This document shows, one piece after another, positions 8,957 to 16,578 of a stretch of DNA of 64,000 bases. Position numbers and translations under genes: made by a program. Source of the DNA: Candidatus Defluviilinea gracilis. GTDB lineage: Bacteria > Chloroflexota > Anaerolineae > Anaerolineales > Villigracilaceae. Below the pieces are notes generated by a model. That model saw only the letters and a program-made list of their open reading frames with translations. It made no database searches and had not been told where the DNA came from. How positions within the stretch are numbered: the first letter of the stretch is position 1; each line of letters begins with the position of its first letter. The stretch covers positions 930,001 through 994,000 of the forward strand of contig JADJWS010000001.1 of assembly GCA_016716235.1 (NCBI GenBank), in the 5' to 3' direction.

Positions 8957-9036
8957 GGACTTACGCAGTTGGCGGGCAGTTGGACTGCCGCCGCCGCAGT
9001 GCAACTACGGCGCAACAGGTTCAACTGCGTAAGCCC
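8957..9036 (+). repeat. 80-bp inverted-repeat element, copy C
   Basis: Full-length copy with ends GGACTTACGCAGTTG and CAACTGCGTAAGCC. It matches copies A and B with only a few substitutions. Confidence 0.88.
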
Positions 9037-9057
9037 TATGGGTTAAATTTTCTTCGC

Positions 9058-9136
9058 CACAGAGATCACCGGGTCCTCTGAGAGAAAAGCTCAAAAACCT
9101 CTGCGAATTCTGTGGCTAACCCACAGAATTCGCAGA
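9058..9136. repeat. Hairpin of the CACAGA family
   Basis: TCTGCGAATTCTGTGG (9100-9115) pairs perfectly with 9121-9136 across CTAAC, giving a 16-bp stem. An outer GCCACAGAG arm precedes it. It ends 55 bases before the AMP nucleosidase ATG. Confidence 0.7.
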
Positions 9137-9190
9137 ACTTAATTTCAGGTAAGATTGAGCGCAAATCGCGTTTCAGGATTTGGAGTCCCC

Positions 9191-9961
9191 ATGAAAACAA
9201 AAGAAGAGATCGTGCGCAACTGGCTTCCGCGTTATACCGATACGGCGCTTAAGGATTTCGGCGAACATATCTTGCTGGTCAACTTCGAAACGTATTTGCA
9301 CATGTTTTCGGATTGGTTCAACGTTCCCATCCGCGGCGAGGGCAAGCCCATGCCCACGGTCACAGCGGAAGGCATAACGCTCATCAACTTTGGGATGGGA
9401 AGCGCCAACGCCGCCACCATTATGGATCTGTTAGGCGCGGTCAAGCCGCAAGCCTGTCTGTTCCTCGGCAAGTGCGGCGGACTCAAGAAAAAGAGCAAGG
9501 TCGGAGACCTGATCCTGCCTATTGCGGCGATTCGCGGAGAGGGCGCCTCGAACGATTATTTCCCGCCCGAGGTCCCAGCCTTGCCTGCCTTCAATCTTCA
9601 AAAAGCCGTTTCAGCGACGGTCCGCAACAATGCGCGCGATTATTGGACCGGCACCGTTTACACGACCAACCGGCGCGTCTGGGAACATGACGAGGAATTC
9701 AAAAAATATCTGCGCCGCATCCGCGCGATGGCGATTGATATGGAAACAGCCACGCTCTTCGTTGCGGGCTTTTACAATAAGATTCCGGCGGGAGCCTTAC
9801 TGTTGGTTTCCGATCAGCCCATGATCTCCAGCGGCGTGAAGACCGCAAAGAGCGACAAAAAAGTTACGCAGAAATATATGGATATGCACTTGCGCATCGG
9901 AATCGACTCGCTCAAGGAATTGATCAACAACGGGGAAGAGGTCAAACACTTGCGGTTTTAG
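9191..9961 (+). CDS. amn: AMP nucleosidase, short form
   Basis: 256 residues of the purine nucleoside phosphorylase/MTAN fold. Segments LVNFETYLHMFSDWFNVPI near the N-terminus, FGMGSANAATIMDLLG and CLFLGKCGGLKKKSKVGDLI in the centre, and MAIDMETATLF (purine-site Met-Glu) are those of short AMP nucleosidases found in Bacteroidetes and other phyla. The enzyme cleaves AMP to adenine and ribose 5-phosphate. Start chosen at the ATG at 9191 with GGAG 6 bases upstream; a TTG 36 bases earlier has no ribosome site and would lie in the hairpin flank. Monocistronic. Confidence 0.87.
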   Translation: MKTKEEIVRNWLPRYTDTALKDFGEHILLVNFETYLHMFSDWFNVPIRGEGKPMPTVTAEGITLINFGMGSANAATIMDLLGAVKPQACLFLGKCGGLKKKSKVGDLILPIAAIRGEGASNDYFPPEVPALPAFNLQKAVSATVRNNARDYWTGTVYTTNRRVWEHDEEFKKYLRRIRAMAIDMETATLFVAGFYNKIPAGALLLVSDQPMISSGVKTAKSDKKVTQKYMDMHLRIGIDSLKELINNGEEVKHLRF

Positions 9962-9963
9962 AA

Positions 9964-10980
9964 TCACTTGCACTGTGTCGATTCTTTGACGACGGGCAAG
10001 CCGAACGCTTCATACACGGGAACTCCATCCCATTCGGCGGGAATCGGCAACCCGAGGGCGAACGCGGCTGTGGCGGCAGTATCCATCGTGTGAACGCGCG
10101 TCGTCAACGGTTTGGGCTGGATACCCGCCCCCGACGCGATCCACGGGATGGTCATATCTTCGGGAAGCGAGTAGCCGTGCGTTGTATCATGCCCGCCATG
10201 ATCGGCGGTGACGATGATCAGCGTTTCGCCGCGCAAGCCTTTCGCGTCTAATTCGGCAAGAATCAACCCTAATGCCTCGTCCGCGCGGAAAGCGACGCTG
10301 ATCTGTTGAGACGAAAGCCAGCCGTATGCGTGCCCCATGCCATCCACCAGCGGGAAGTGAACGAACAGCACGCCAAAATTTTCAGGGAAGTCGGCAATCA
10401 ACCGTTTTGCAACGACCAGGTCGCGGTCATTGACGTAGGTGAAGATGTCAAGGCTTGAAGCGTCGGTCACTTGTTGTAATTTTTCCTTGCCCGCGTGCAT
10501 CACAGTTTGAAAGCCTGCCGCATGCGCGATGTCGAATAAGTCGGCGCCCTGCGCAATTCCTTTTTCGGGGATATAGTCGTTCCAGTCTACGCCGTGTTTG
10601 GATGGACATAAACCGGTCAACATGGATGAATGGGAGACCAGCGTCACGCTTGGGTACACGGTTTGCGCGGATAAGGTATACGCGCCCATCTGCATCAATG
10701 TTTGCACATTCCGCATCGGCGCGAGTGAGATCAGGTCAGGGCGCAGTCCGTCAATGGATAAGATCAACACGCGGCGGGCGAGAGGCACAGGCGTGGGCGT
10801 GATCGTCGGCGTGGAGGTCTCTGTTGGGGTTGCAGTGAGGGTGGGAGTCGCGGTCAGCGTTGGCGTGAGGGTCGCGGTGGGTGTGGACGTTGGAGAAAAA
10901 GGCAAGCCCGCAACATTCGGCATCTGGCAGGCAAGCAGAAGGAGAAAAAGCAAAACGGGAAAAAGGTTTTTGCGATTCAT
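9964..10980 (-). CDS. Lipoprotein phosphodiesterase/pyrophosphatase of the alkaline phosphatase superfamily
   Basis: 338 residues from the ATG at 10980. A signal peptide ends in lipobox LLLAC, followed by a Thr/Pro-rich linker of about 45 residues, so the protein is lipid-anchored outside the membrane. The catalytic domain has the metal site LSIDGLRPD, a nucleophile region YPSVTLVSHSSMLTG and the distal metal motif TADHGGHDTTHG. These are typical of type I phosphodiesterase/nucleotide pyrophosphatases. The substrate is unknown. It converges with the AMP nucleosidase gene, with 2 bases between the stops, and follows the RibK-like gene closely on the same strand. Confidence 0.85.
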   Translation of the reverse strand: MNRKNLFPVLLFLLLLACQMPNVAGLPFSPTSTPTATLTPTLTATPTLTATPTETSTPTITPTPVPLARRVLILSIDGLRPDLISLAPMRNVQTLMQMGAYTLSAQTVYPSVTLVSHSSMLTGLCPSKHGVDWNDYIPEKGIAQGADLFDIAHAAGFQTVMHAGKEKLQQVTDASSLDIFTYVNDRDLVVAKRLIADFPENFGVLFVHFPLVDGMGHAYGWLSSQQISVAFRADEALGLILAELDAKGLRGETLIIVTADHGGHDTTHGYSLPEDMTIPWIASGAGIQPKPLTTRVHTMDTAATAAFALGLPIPAEWDGVPVYEAFGLPVVKESTQCK

Positions 10981-10985
10981 CAGGG

Positions 10986-11432
10986 TCAACTCTCAATTGA
11001 AATTTCTTGCGGGTTCATTGATACTTCTACTTTTTCGCCGTATTGAATGTCTTTGATCTCTTCCGCAATCACTTCAAGCAGGGATGGATTCTGAAAGTGG
11101 CGCAATTTCGTTTCGGGATGCGGATAATACACCCAGCCGTCGTATTCCACTTCTTTGAAGATAACTTTGCAACGCGAAAACGAAAAATGTTCGGGCGGAT
11201 GCAGGTCCGTCCATTTGACGTTGTAAAAAGTGAATTCGGGTCGGACAAGTTTGAACGTGTGCGGGCTAATGTCAATGTTGAGCGTGCCGTTGAAATAATT
11301 GCTGAGGTCGAGTCCGCGCGCGGCGAACAAAGGTCGCTGGCGGCTCAAGGCTCCATAGGGGTAGTCAGCCGAAGGTCCGGAAGCGACGCGGTAGCCTTCC
11401 ACGATTCGTCCACGAACGCGAGTCTGTCGCAT
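10986..11432 (-). CDS. Small protein resembling CTP-dependent (archaeal-type) riboflavin kinase
   Basis: 148 residues. Order of motifs: RGRIVEGYRVASG at the start, YFNGTLNIDI in the middle, FSRCKVIFKEVEYDGWVYYP, then LLEVIAEEIKDIQYGEKVEV at the end. This parallels the archaeal RibK/DUF120 cradle-loop barrel, whose landmarks are a P-x-x-GTLN loop, an acidic IIEIIAP segment and a closing DGDxIxI strand. I infer a RibK-like fold; catalytic ability is untested. It overlaps no gene and ends 5 bases before the phosphodiesterase ATG, so the two are probably cotranscribed. The alternative is an uncharacterised protein of the same barrel fold. Confidence 0.5.
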   Translation of the reverse strand: MRQTRVRGRIVEGYRVASGPSADYPYGALSRQRPLFAARGLDLSNYFNGTLNIDISPHTFKLVRPEFTFYNVKWTDLHPPEHFSFSRCKVIFKEVEYDGWVYYPHPETKLRHFQNPSLLEVIAEEIKDIQYGEKVEVSMNPQEISIES

Positions 11433-11464
11433 GAGGGAAGTATAATGCCGAATGAGGAGTCCTC

Positions 11465-12214
11465 ATGCGCTTTGAAAATAAAACGGTTTTGATCACGGGC
11501 GGCAATCGCGGCATCGGTCTTGCGGCGGCGCGTTTGTTCGCGGGGCAGGGGGCGCGAGTCATGTTGATGGCGCGCGACCAGGCGAAAGGGGAGGAAGAAG
11601 CGAGGCGCATCCCGAAGGCGAAATTCATCAAAGGCGATGTATCCAATGCCGAAGATTGTCAGCGCGTTATTGAGGAAGTTGTTCACGCTCAAGGCGGGCT
11701 GGATGCGCTGATCAATTGCGCGGGAATTATTTTTCGCAATCGAACCGTTGAACAAACGAGCGAAGAGGAATGGGACGCGACGTTCGATGTGAATGTGAAG
11801 GGCGCGTTTCTGATGTGCAAACATGCGATGCCGATTCTGCGCGAGCGGAAGGGATGTGTGGTCAACGTCGCTTCATACGTCGGGTTGGTTGGGTTCGCCA
11901 ACACGGCGGCGTACGCGGCGTCGAAAGCCGCGCTCGTCAACCTGACTCGCACGTTGGCGCTCGATCATGCGCGCGAGGGCGTGCGCGTCAATGCCGTGTG
12001 CCCCGGCAGTGTGGATACCGACATGATCCACGACGCGTGGAAAAAGTTTGGCGATGTGGAAGAGGCGAAGCGTGTGTGGGCGGAGAAACATCCGCTTGGC
12101 AGGATTGCGCGGGCAGATGAAGTGGCAAACGCAATTTTGTTCCTCGCCAGCGACGAGGCGAGTTTCATCACGGGCGTCGCTTTGCCTGTGGATGGCGGTA
12201 TCACAGCGGCTTAA
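11465..12214 (+). CDS. Short-chain dehydrogenase/reductase
   Basis: 249 residues, classical SDR. The NAD(P) motif TGGNRGIG is at residues 11-18 and a Gly/Ala-rich NCAGII segment at about 88. The catalytic Ser lies in NVASYVG and the YAASK dyad at about 150. The C-terminal LPVDGGITAA is the usual end. It reduces or oxidises a small carbonyl or alcohol substrate that cannot be named from sequence. The ATG at 11465 is preceded by GAGGAG at 11454-11459 and a TATAAT box at 11441-11446. It closes with a strong hairpin shared with the convergent HAAS gene. Confidence 0.92.
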   Translation: MRFENKTVLITGGNRGIGLAAARLFAGQGARVMLMARDQAKGEEEARRIPKAKFIKGDVSNAEDCQRVIEEVVHAQGGLDALINCAGIIFRNRTVEQTSEEEWDATFDVNVKGAFLMCKHAMPILRERKGCVVNVASYVGLVGFANTAAYAASKAALVNLTRTLALDHAREGVRVNAVCPGSVDTDMIHDAWKKFGDVEEAKRVWAEKHPLGRIARADEVANAILFLASDEASFITGVALPVDGGITAA

Positions 12215-12215
12215 A

Positions 12216-12250
12216 AAGAACTCCGAGATGTTGACCATCTCGGAGTTCTT
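12216..12250. terminator. Bidirectional terminator between SDR and HAAS gene
   Basis: AAGAACTCCGAGATG pairs perfectly with 12236-12250 (15-bp stem, loop TTGAC), with A- and T-rich flanks on both sides. It serves both convergent genes. Confidence 0.85.
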
Positions 12251-12253
12251 TGC

Positions 12254-13243
12254 TTACTTCGCCAAACGTCTCCACTTGATCACAGAGTCAGCCATATCCC
12301 AGATGCAGATGCCAATGACGATCGCGGCGCTGATGTTGACCGTCCATTTTGCTGATACTGCCACATTACGCAATTCCTCGGTTGGCGCGTTTTCAGCGAA
12401 TGTTGCCAGAAATGCGGGACTAAAGATTTCCTGGGTTGTTACCAACGCTACAATGAAGACGATCGTGCCTATGCACAGAAGTACGTTGCTCACGGTCAGC
12501 GCGGTCGTCCAGTTGCCGATCTTCAGTTTGAAGAACTCGATCATGTAGGTCAGAAATGCGATCACTGCGAAGATCGGGAACCAGACGTTCCACAAGTTAG
12601 GATGAAAGACGGGCACAAATCCTTCATCGCCACGTAGCCATGCCGTGAAGGGAGGCAGGACGATCCATGCGAGGAACAGGCTATAGAACACAATGTTCGT
12701 CAACACCTCGCTCACACTGATCTGGCGTGTTGCGGGCGCCTTCGGCAGTTGGGCAACCGTCCATGCTTTGGCTTTGGGTGTGCTCATCTCTTCGGGTTTG
12801 GCATTCGAGTGTTCCACGATGATAAAAGCGACAGAGACCCAAAAAAGTATTCCCGTTCCCACGTCGAACACAGACCCTATTGCCCGCTCGATTGCCCCAC
12901 CGAAATCCAGAGGGTCTTTTGAAAACACTAGAACGAAGGAAACCATTGCAACAATGGGAAGCGCCGTAGAAAGCACACGTTTGAGAGTCGTCAGGTACAG
13001 GTCATACCAATCGGGTCCGATCAGGAAGCGTTTGGCTGGCGAATATTTATAGGCGAGCAATTTTGGGTCGCCGAGTTGTTCGAGCGTCTGCGTGATGACC
13101 TTCTCATTGGCTGAGTTTGCCGATGCTCCACGCTCGTCGAGCATGTCATCCACCATCGAACGTATTTCCGCTTCAATGTCCGAGCGATCTTTTTCTGGCA
13201 AATGTCTGCCGACTTCCGCGATATATCGATCAATTAAGTTCAT
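12254..13243 (-). CDS. HAAS-domain multi-pass membrane protein (copy 2)
   Basis: 329 residues. Residues 1-75 form a helical HAAS (HTH-associated alpha-helical signalling) domain beginning MNLIDRYIAEVGRHLPEKDR. About seven hydrophobic segments follow. HAAS proteins are usually encoded beside PadR regulators and are thought to link membrane state to them. The start has GGAGAATGAAATG with good spacing. It is paralogous to the protein at 13421-14398: the N-terminal helices are clearly alike and the membrane parts divergent. It lies just downstream of a padR fragment, so the pair [padR-HAAS] was duplicated. Confidence 0.8.
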   Translation of the reverse strand: MNLIDRYIAEVGRHLPEKDRSDIEAEIRSMVDDMLDERGASANSANEKVITQTLEQLGDPKLLAYKYSPAKRFLIGPDWYDLYLTTLKRVLSTALPIVAMVSFVLVFSKDPLDFGGAIERAIGSVFDVGTGILFWVSVAFIIVEHSNAKPEEMSTPKAKAWTVAQLPKAPATRQISVSEVLTNIVFYSLFLAWIVLPPFTAWLRGDEGFVPVFHPNLWNVWFPIFAVIAFLTYMIEFFKLKIGNWTTALTVSNVLLCIGTIVFIVALVTTQEIFSPAFLATFAENAPTEELRNVAVSAKWTVNISAAIVIGICIWDMADSVIKWRRLAK

Positions 13244-13256
13244 TTCATTCTCCTTC

Positions 13257-13406
13257 TTACGACAACATCTGGGTCATGGTCGCCGTCATGGCAGACCATT
13301 CCTTTTTGAGTTTGCTCAGCACCGCCTTGCCTTGCGCGCTGATCACGTAATAGCGGCGCGGACGCGCTTCGTCCACGATGCGCCAATCGGACTGTAACAG
13401 TCCCTG
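13257..13406 (-). pseudogene. Truncated padR copy (C-terminal third only)
   Basis: The reverse strand encodes LLQSDWRIVDEARPRRYYV and continues to the normal padR stop, almost identical at nucleotide level to 14459-14608. Similarity stops abruptly at 13406, before the DNA-binding helices, so the copy cannot bind DNA. Its existence dates the duplication of this locus as recent or the sequence as still converting with the intact gene. Confidence 0.88.
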
Positions 13407-13420
13407 TGACTCAACATCAG

Positions 13421-14398
13421 TTACTTTGTCTTGTAGTTTATCCTCAACAATCCATACAAGGCTTTTGCCAGTTCAATCCCCTGAATGATGAGGACAACGA
13501 TCAGGACGATCCACGTGGTGTAGTTGGCGGCAGTGATAACTTTGCCAGCCTCTTCAGAAATCTTTATGAAGTTCAACAGCGACTCATTCGAAAAGAAGGT
13601 GAGGTCAGGCGTGCGGATGAGCGCGACGGTGACCGCAATCCCAACGGCTTCGATGATCACTTTGGTAATTCGACTCAGCATGTTCCATTTTGCAAGGAAG
13701 AGTAGGTACACATCAAGAATGATCTCGGCGAGGAATACCGCGTTGATCCATGGGATGAATTTCGAAAATTCTTCTGTAAATACGGGCAGGTTGAACAGTC
13801 CGTTCAAGAATGCCAGCCCAAGCGCCGTGAACGCAACCTCTGCGATCAAGTCGCCGCGCTTCACCAGATCGGGGTCAGGTTGTTTTGCGAGCGATGCTGG
13901 ATCCCAATTTTTGTCATCGGAGAAATCGCCGATCTCTTTTTCAGGCAAAACGCGTTCGAGGATGGCGAAGACGAACGCGACGTTCCCGAATGCCGCGATG
14001 GCGGCTGAAAACGCGTTCCCAAATCCCTGAAAAATGATTTGCATGAAATCTGCCGCAAGGAGAGGATAAGCCGTCACTGCTTTTACCCAACCGATCGCAA
14101 GCATGACGACGACCACAACCGTGACCACGATCTTCAATACCATCAGAAAGAACGGGAACATGCGCGGACCGATCAAATACGGATGCGCGTTGTAACTGGA
14201 TGCGATCTCCTGCGGCGAGCCGTATTCTTTCAGTAGTTCGATCTCCATCGCTTCATCACGCGGACGCCCAGCCTGTTCCGCTTTATCTTCGAGCATATCC
14301 TCCAGTGTGGATTTCAATTCCTTTTCCACATCCTCGCGCCCTTTGAGGAGCGGCAGGTGTTTGCCGACTTCGGCAACATATTTGTCAATCAGGTTCAT
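13421..14398 (-). CDS. HAAS-domain multi-pass membrane protein (copy 1)
   Basis: 325 residues with the HAAS helical domain at the N-terminus (MNLIDKYVAEVGKHLPLLKG, then EIELLKEYGSPQEIASSYN at about 52-70) and about seven transmembrane segments, including FFLMVLKIVVTVVVVVMLAI. It follows padR by 60 bp on the same strand and has the same GGAGAATGAAATG start context as copy 2. Known PadR/HAAS pairs suggest that it modulates, or is controlled by, the neighbouring repressor, perhaps in an envelope or drug response. Ligand unknown. Confidence 0.82.
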   Translation of the reverse strand: MNLIDKYVAEVGKHLPLLKGREDVEKELKSTLEDMLEDKAEQAGRPRDEAMEIELLKEYGSPQEIASSYNAHPYLIGPRMFPFFLMVLKIVVTVVVVVMLAIGWVKAVTAYPLLAADFMQIIFQGFGNAFSAAIAAFGNVAFVFAILERVLPEKEIGDFSDDKNWDPASLAKQPDPDLVKRGDLIAEVAFTALGLAFLNGLFNLPVFTEEFSKFIPWINAVFLAEIILDVYLLFLAKWNMLSRITKVIIEAVGIAVTVALIRTPDLTFFSNESLLNFIKISEEAGKVITAANYTTWIVLIVVLIIQGIELAKALYGLLRINYKTK

Positions 14399-14458
14399 TT
14401 CATTCTCCTTACTTGTTTTCTTGTGTGTTGACGTTAGAGAACGTCAACCACACGCGGA

Positions 14459-14791
14459 TTACGATAGCATTTGTGTCATGGTCGCCGTCATGGCAGACCA
14501 TTCCTTTTTGAGTTTTGTCAGCACCGCCTTGCCTTGCGCGCTGATCACGTAATAGCGGCGTGGACGGGCTTCGTCCACGATGCGCCAATCGGACTGTAAC
14601 AGTCCCTGCGCCTCGAGCCTGCGGAGCAGGGGATAGAGCGTGCTTTGGTCTATCTCCATGCCCTGATCGGAGAGCGCCTTGAGCAGGGAATAGCCGTATT
14701 GCTCCTTGCTCAACTGGCTCAGCACCGCAAGAGACAGGATGCCGCGTCGCAGTTCCAACAGCATGTTTTGTACGAGTTCATCATTGTCCAT
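14459..14791 (-). CDS. PadR-family transcriptional regulator
   Basis: 110 residues. The winged-helix core contains ILSLAVLSQLSKEQYGYSLL and the PadR signature QSTLYPLLRRLEAQGLL. The wing is RRYYVISAQGK and a dimerising helix ends the protein. It belongs to the small PadR class (PadR-s2) that usually represses its own operon. A perfect palindrome lies 21 bp upstream of the ATG. It is the first gene of an operon with one or two HAAS proteins. Confidence 0.93.
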   Translation of the reverse strand: MDNDELVQNMLLELRRGILSLAVLSQLSKEQYGYSLLKALSDQGMEIDQSTLYPLLRRLEAQGLLQSDWRIVDEARPRRYYVISAQGKAVLTKLKKEWSAMTATMTQMLS

Positions 14792-14812
14792 GTGTCACCT
14801 ATGCCTCGTACT

Positions 14813-14833
14813 ATACTGTATATCATACAGTAT
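14813..14833. promoter_or_regulatory. PadR operator palindrome
   Basis: ATACTGTAT-ATC-ATACAGTAT: 9-bp arms match perfectly with a 3-base spacer. The placement 21 bases before padR and the size fit PadR dimer sites, so autoregulation is inferred. Confidence 0.8.
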
Positions 14834-14865
14834 GTCAAGAGAGAAAGTATAGGATGATAGAAACA

Positions 14866-14900
14866 AAAACCATCCCGAAGATTAACTTCGGGATGGTTTT
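14866..14900. terminator. Terminator of the SH3 lipoprotein gene
   Basis: AAAACCATCCCGAAG pairs perfectly with 14886-14900 (15-bp stem, 5-base loop). Read on the minus strand, it ends in a T-run, 30 bases past the stop at 14931. Confidence 0.85.
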
Positions 14901-14930
14901 GCCCTTATCTTGCTGATCGGGATATGTTGA

Positions 14931-15692
14931 TTATGTGCAGTCTATTTCATAAAGCGCTTCTGCAACCAGACTGTTGGGGCTGGTGACCACCAACCTCACC
15001 CAATATTTTCCCGCTACTACCGGCAGAACATGGGTATATTCACCGGAGACTTCCTTGATGCCAAACGCGTCGAAGTCGGTGTTTTTGACCGGCTGGGCGC
15101 CTCCCTGCTGGGTTTCAAAATACCATTTGACTTCAGTTGGTCCGTTGGTTTCGATGGAGCCGGTGAATTTCACCGGAGGGATCACCCCGATGCACAACAG
15201 AACCAGATCAATGAGTTTGGGCTCCAGTTTAATTGTCACATTGGTAACGGATGCGGCTTGGGTCTGCGCCACTTGCAAGCCAGAGAGGTTGCCCGACGCG
15301 CTTGTTACACTGGAGGCAACCCAGCAGTTCCGTCCGGGGTTGAGCGGGTCTTGAATCAGCCACCAACTCGCGTCTGAGTTTTTCCCCACGATCTGCGCGC
15401 TTTGTCCGATGTTCAGGGCGCTGGTCGCCAGCCATGCCGTGCTGGGACCCAGCCGGCAATTCACCGGTTTATCGAGCGTCGTGACGGTCGGCACACTGGG
15501 GGTGAAGGTTAATGTGGGGAGCGGCGTATCGGTTGGCGGCGGTGTGCTGGTCGGCGCTGGCGTGTCGCTGGGCAATGCCGCCGTTTCGGTAAAAAGAGGC
15601 GTTGCTGTCGCTTCCGGTGTATTGACCGGCAAATTGCATGAGACTGCAACAAACGCGGTTAACAAAAACAGAGTGATGAGTTTATGTTTCAT
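14931..15692 (-). CDS. SH3-domain lipoprotein
   Basis: 253 residues. The signal peptide ends in FVAVSC (lipobox), followed by a T/P-rich linker to about residue 70. A bacterial SH3 (SH3b) domain comes next, with NCRLGPSTAWLAT, GQSAQIVGKNSDASWWLI and GRNCWVASSVT. SH3b domains bind cell-wall peptides. The C-terminal 100 residues form a beta-rich module (IKLEPKLIDLVLLCIGVIPP onward) of unknown type. It is anchored on the outer face of the membrane, possibly as a sensor or wall-binding protein. The linker resembles those of other lipoproteins in this window. Confidence 0.82.
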   Translation of the reverse strand: MKHKLITLFLLTAFVAVSCNLPVNTPEATATPLFTETAALPSDTPAPTSTPPPTDTPLPTLTFTPSVPTVTTLDKPVNCRLGPSTAWLATSALNIGQSAQIVGKNSDASWWLIQDPLNPGRNCWVASSVTSASGNLSGLQVAQTQAASVTNVTIKLEPKLIDLVLLCIGVIPPVKFTGSIETNGPTEVKWYFETQQGGAQPVKNTDFDAFGIKEVSGEYTHVLPVVAGKYWVRLVVTSPNSLVAEALYEIDCT

Positions 15693-15841
15693 TCGTTCTC
15701 CTTGGAACCTAAGTGGATCGATCTTGCGGGATAAATAGAGATTTTGCCATGGATGATTTTCTTACCGTTTGACTCCACATGCGCGTCGGTCAGTTGGTCG
15801 TCGAGCAGGAAGGGGTCGTCCCATTTGAAGGTTGGTTTCAT
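15689..15841 (-). pseudogene. Short ORF derived from the N-terminus of a glutaryl-CoA/acyl-CoA dehydrogenase
   Basis: The ATG at 15841 has a GAGG ribosome site. Its first 20 residues, KPTFKWDDPFLLDDQLTD, are the characteristic beginning of glutaryl-CoA dehydrogenase-type acyl-CoA dehydrogenases. The rest (AHVESNGKK onward) is unrelated and the frame ends at 50 residues, overlapping the SH3 lipoprotein start by 4 bases. I read this as a gene remnant. No other part of an acyl-CoA dehydrogenase is visible here. Confidence 0.55.
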
Positions 15842-15924
15842 AAATTCCTCGAGGCTGGAGATTGATGACGATTGTATCAAAAGTTGTTTACGGGTTTTAG
15901 AAAAAAGGTAAAATAGAAGCATCT

Positions 15925-16251
15925 ATGCCCAGTGAATCAGACATCCTTTTTGAGGTGATGACTCCGCTTGGCTTCCAAGTCCGCGTGACGAAGGACTACT
16001 GGGAGTTGATTGTTTCCATCAAGCACCCTGTCATGGCAGGACGCGAACAAGATGTCAAAATGGCATTAGAACAGCCCGACGAAATTCGCCAAAGCAAATC
16101 GGACGAGAACGTTTTTCTGTTTTACAAATCTGAACGGGCAAGGCGTTGGATCTGCGCGGTGTCCAAGAGAACCAACGAAAGAGAAGGATTTTTGATCACG
16201 ACGTATCCGACAGGCGCGATCAAAGAAGGAGTGCAAGTATGGCACAAGTAA
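15925..16251 (+). CDS. Small RelE/EndoU-like (DUF4258-type) protein, toxin candidate
   Basis: 108 residues: FEVMTPLGFQVRVTKDYWEL, IKHPVMAGREQDVKMAL, EIRQSKSDENVFLFYKS, then RWICAVSKR and a closing GFLITTYPTGAIKEGVQVW. The order matches a widespread family of small proteins with a RelE/barnase-like fold encoded before DUF2283 genes, so a toxin role is inferred rather than known. The gene overlaps the next by 13 bases. TAAAAT at 15909-15914 is 10 bases before the ATG, without a ribosome site, so translation is probably leaderless. Confidence 0.7.
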   Translation: MPSESDILFEVMTPLGFQVRVTKDYWELIVSIKHPVMAGREQDVKMALEQPDEIRQSKSDENVFLFYKSERARRWICAVSKRTNEREGFLITTYPTGAIKEGVQVWHK

Positions 16252-16451
16252 AAGTTTATTATGACCGTGAGGGTAATACGCTTACGGTTTGGTTCGGCAA
16301 CCCTGCCGATGAATTTGTCGCGGAAGAAACAGGTGAGGAAATTGTCTTGATGAAAGACCGAGAAGGTAAAGTCATAGGGTTCGAGAAGTTGAACTTTACC
16401 GCTCAATCAGCAGATGCGGTTAGGGTGGCTTTCGAGACGGTTGCCGCATAA
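16239..16451 (+). CDS. DUF2283 protein, antitoxin candidate
   Basis: 70 residues: VKVYYDREGNTLTVWFG, EEIVLMKDREGKVIGFEKLN. This is the DUF2283 pattern of a small beta-sheet protein. The start at 16239 lies inside the previous gene, giving translational coupling. Such pairs are found in many Chloroflexota and cyanobacteria; the joint function is not established. A terminator follows at once. Confidence 0.82.
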   Translation: MAQVKVYYDREGNTLTVWFGNPADEFVAEETGEEIVLMKDREGKVIGFEKLNFTAQSADAVRVAFETVAA

Positions 16452-16466
16452 CGAAACTCAAATAAC

Positions 16467-16499
16467 AGAACTCGGAGGTCCCCAAGACCTCCGAGTTCT
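16467..16499. terminator. Terminator after the DUF2283 gene
   Basis: AGAACTCGGAGGTC pairs perfectly with 16486-16499 (14 bp, loop CCCAA), 15 bases past the stop. Confidence 0.85.
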
Positions 16500-16578
16500 T
16501 GATTACATCAAATATTAGTGGGAAAAAAATTCGGGGTTCGTGTGATACATTCCTGTAAAACGCGTATTAATCCATGAG

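Larger units (their letters stand above)
8475..9190. other. Non-coding repeat-rich gap of about 700 bp
   Basis: No convincing gene is present. The gap holds four structures: an inverted-repeat element (8526-8608), a strong hairpin (8733-8769), copy C of the 80-bp element (8957-9036) and a hairpin just before the AMP nucleosidase gene (9058-9136). The stretch 8770-8950 shows nothing recognisable. Confidence 0.7.
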
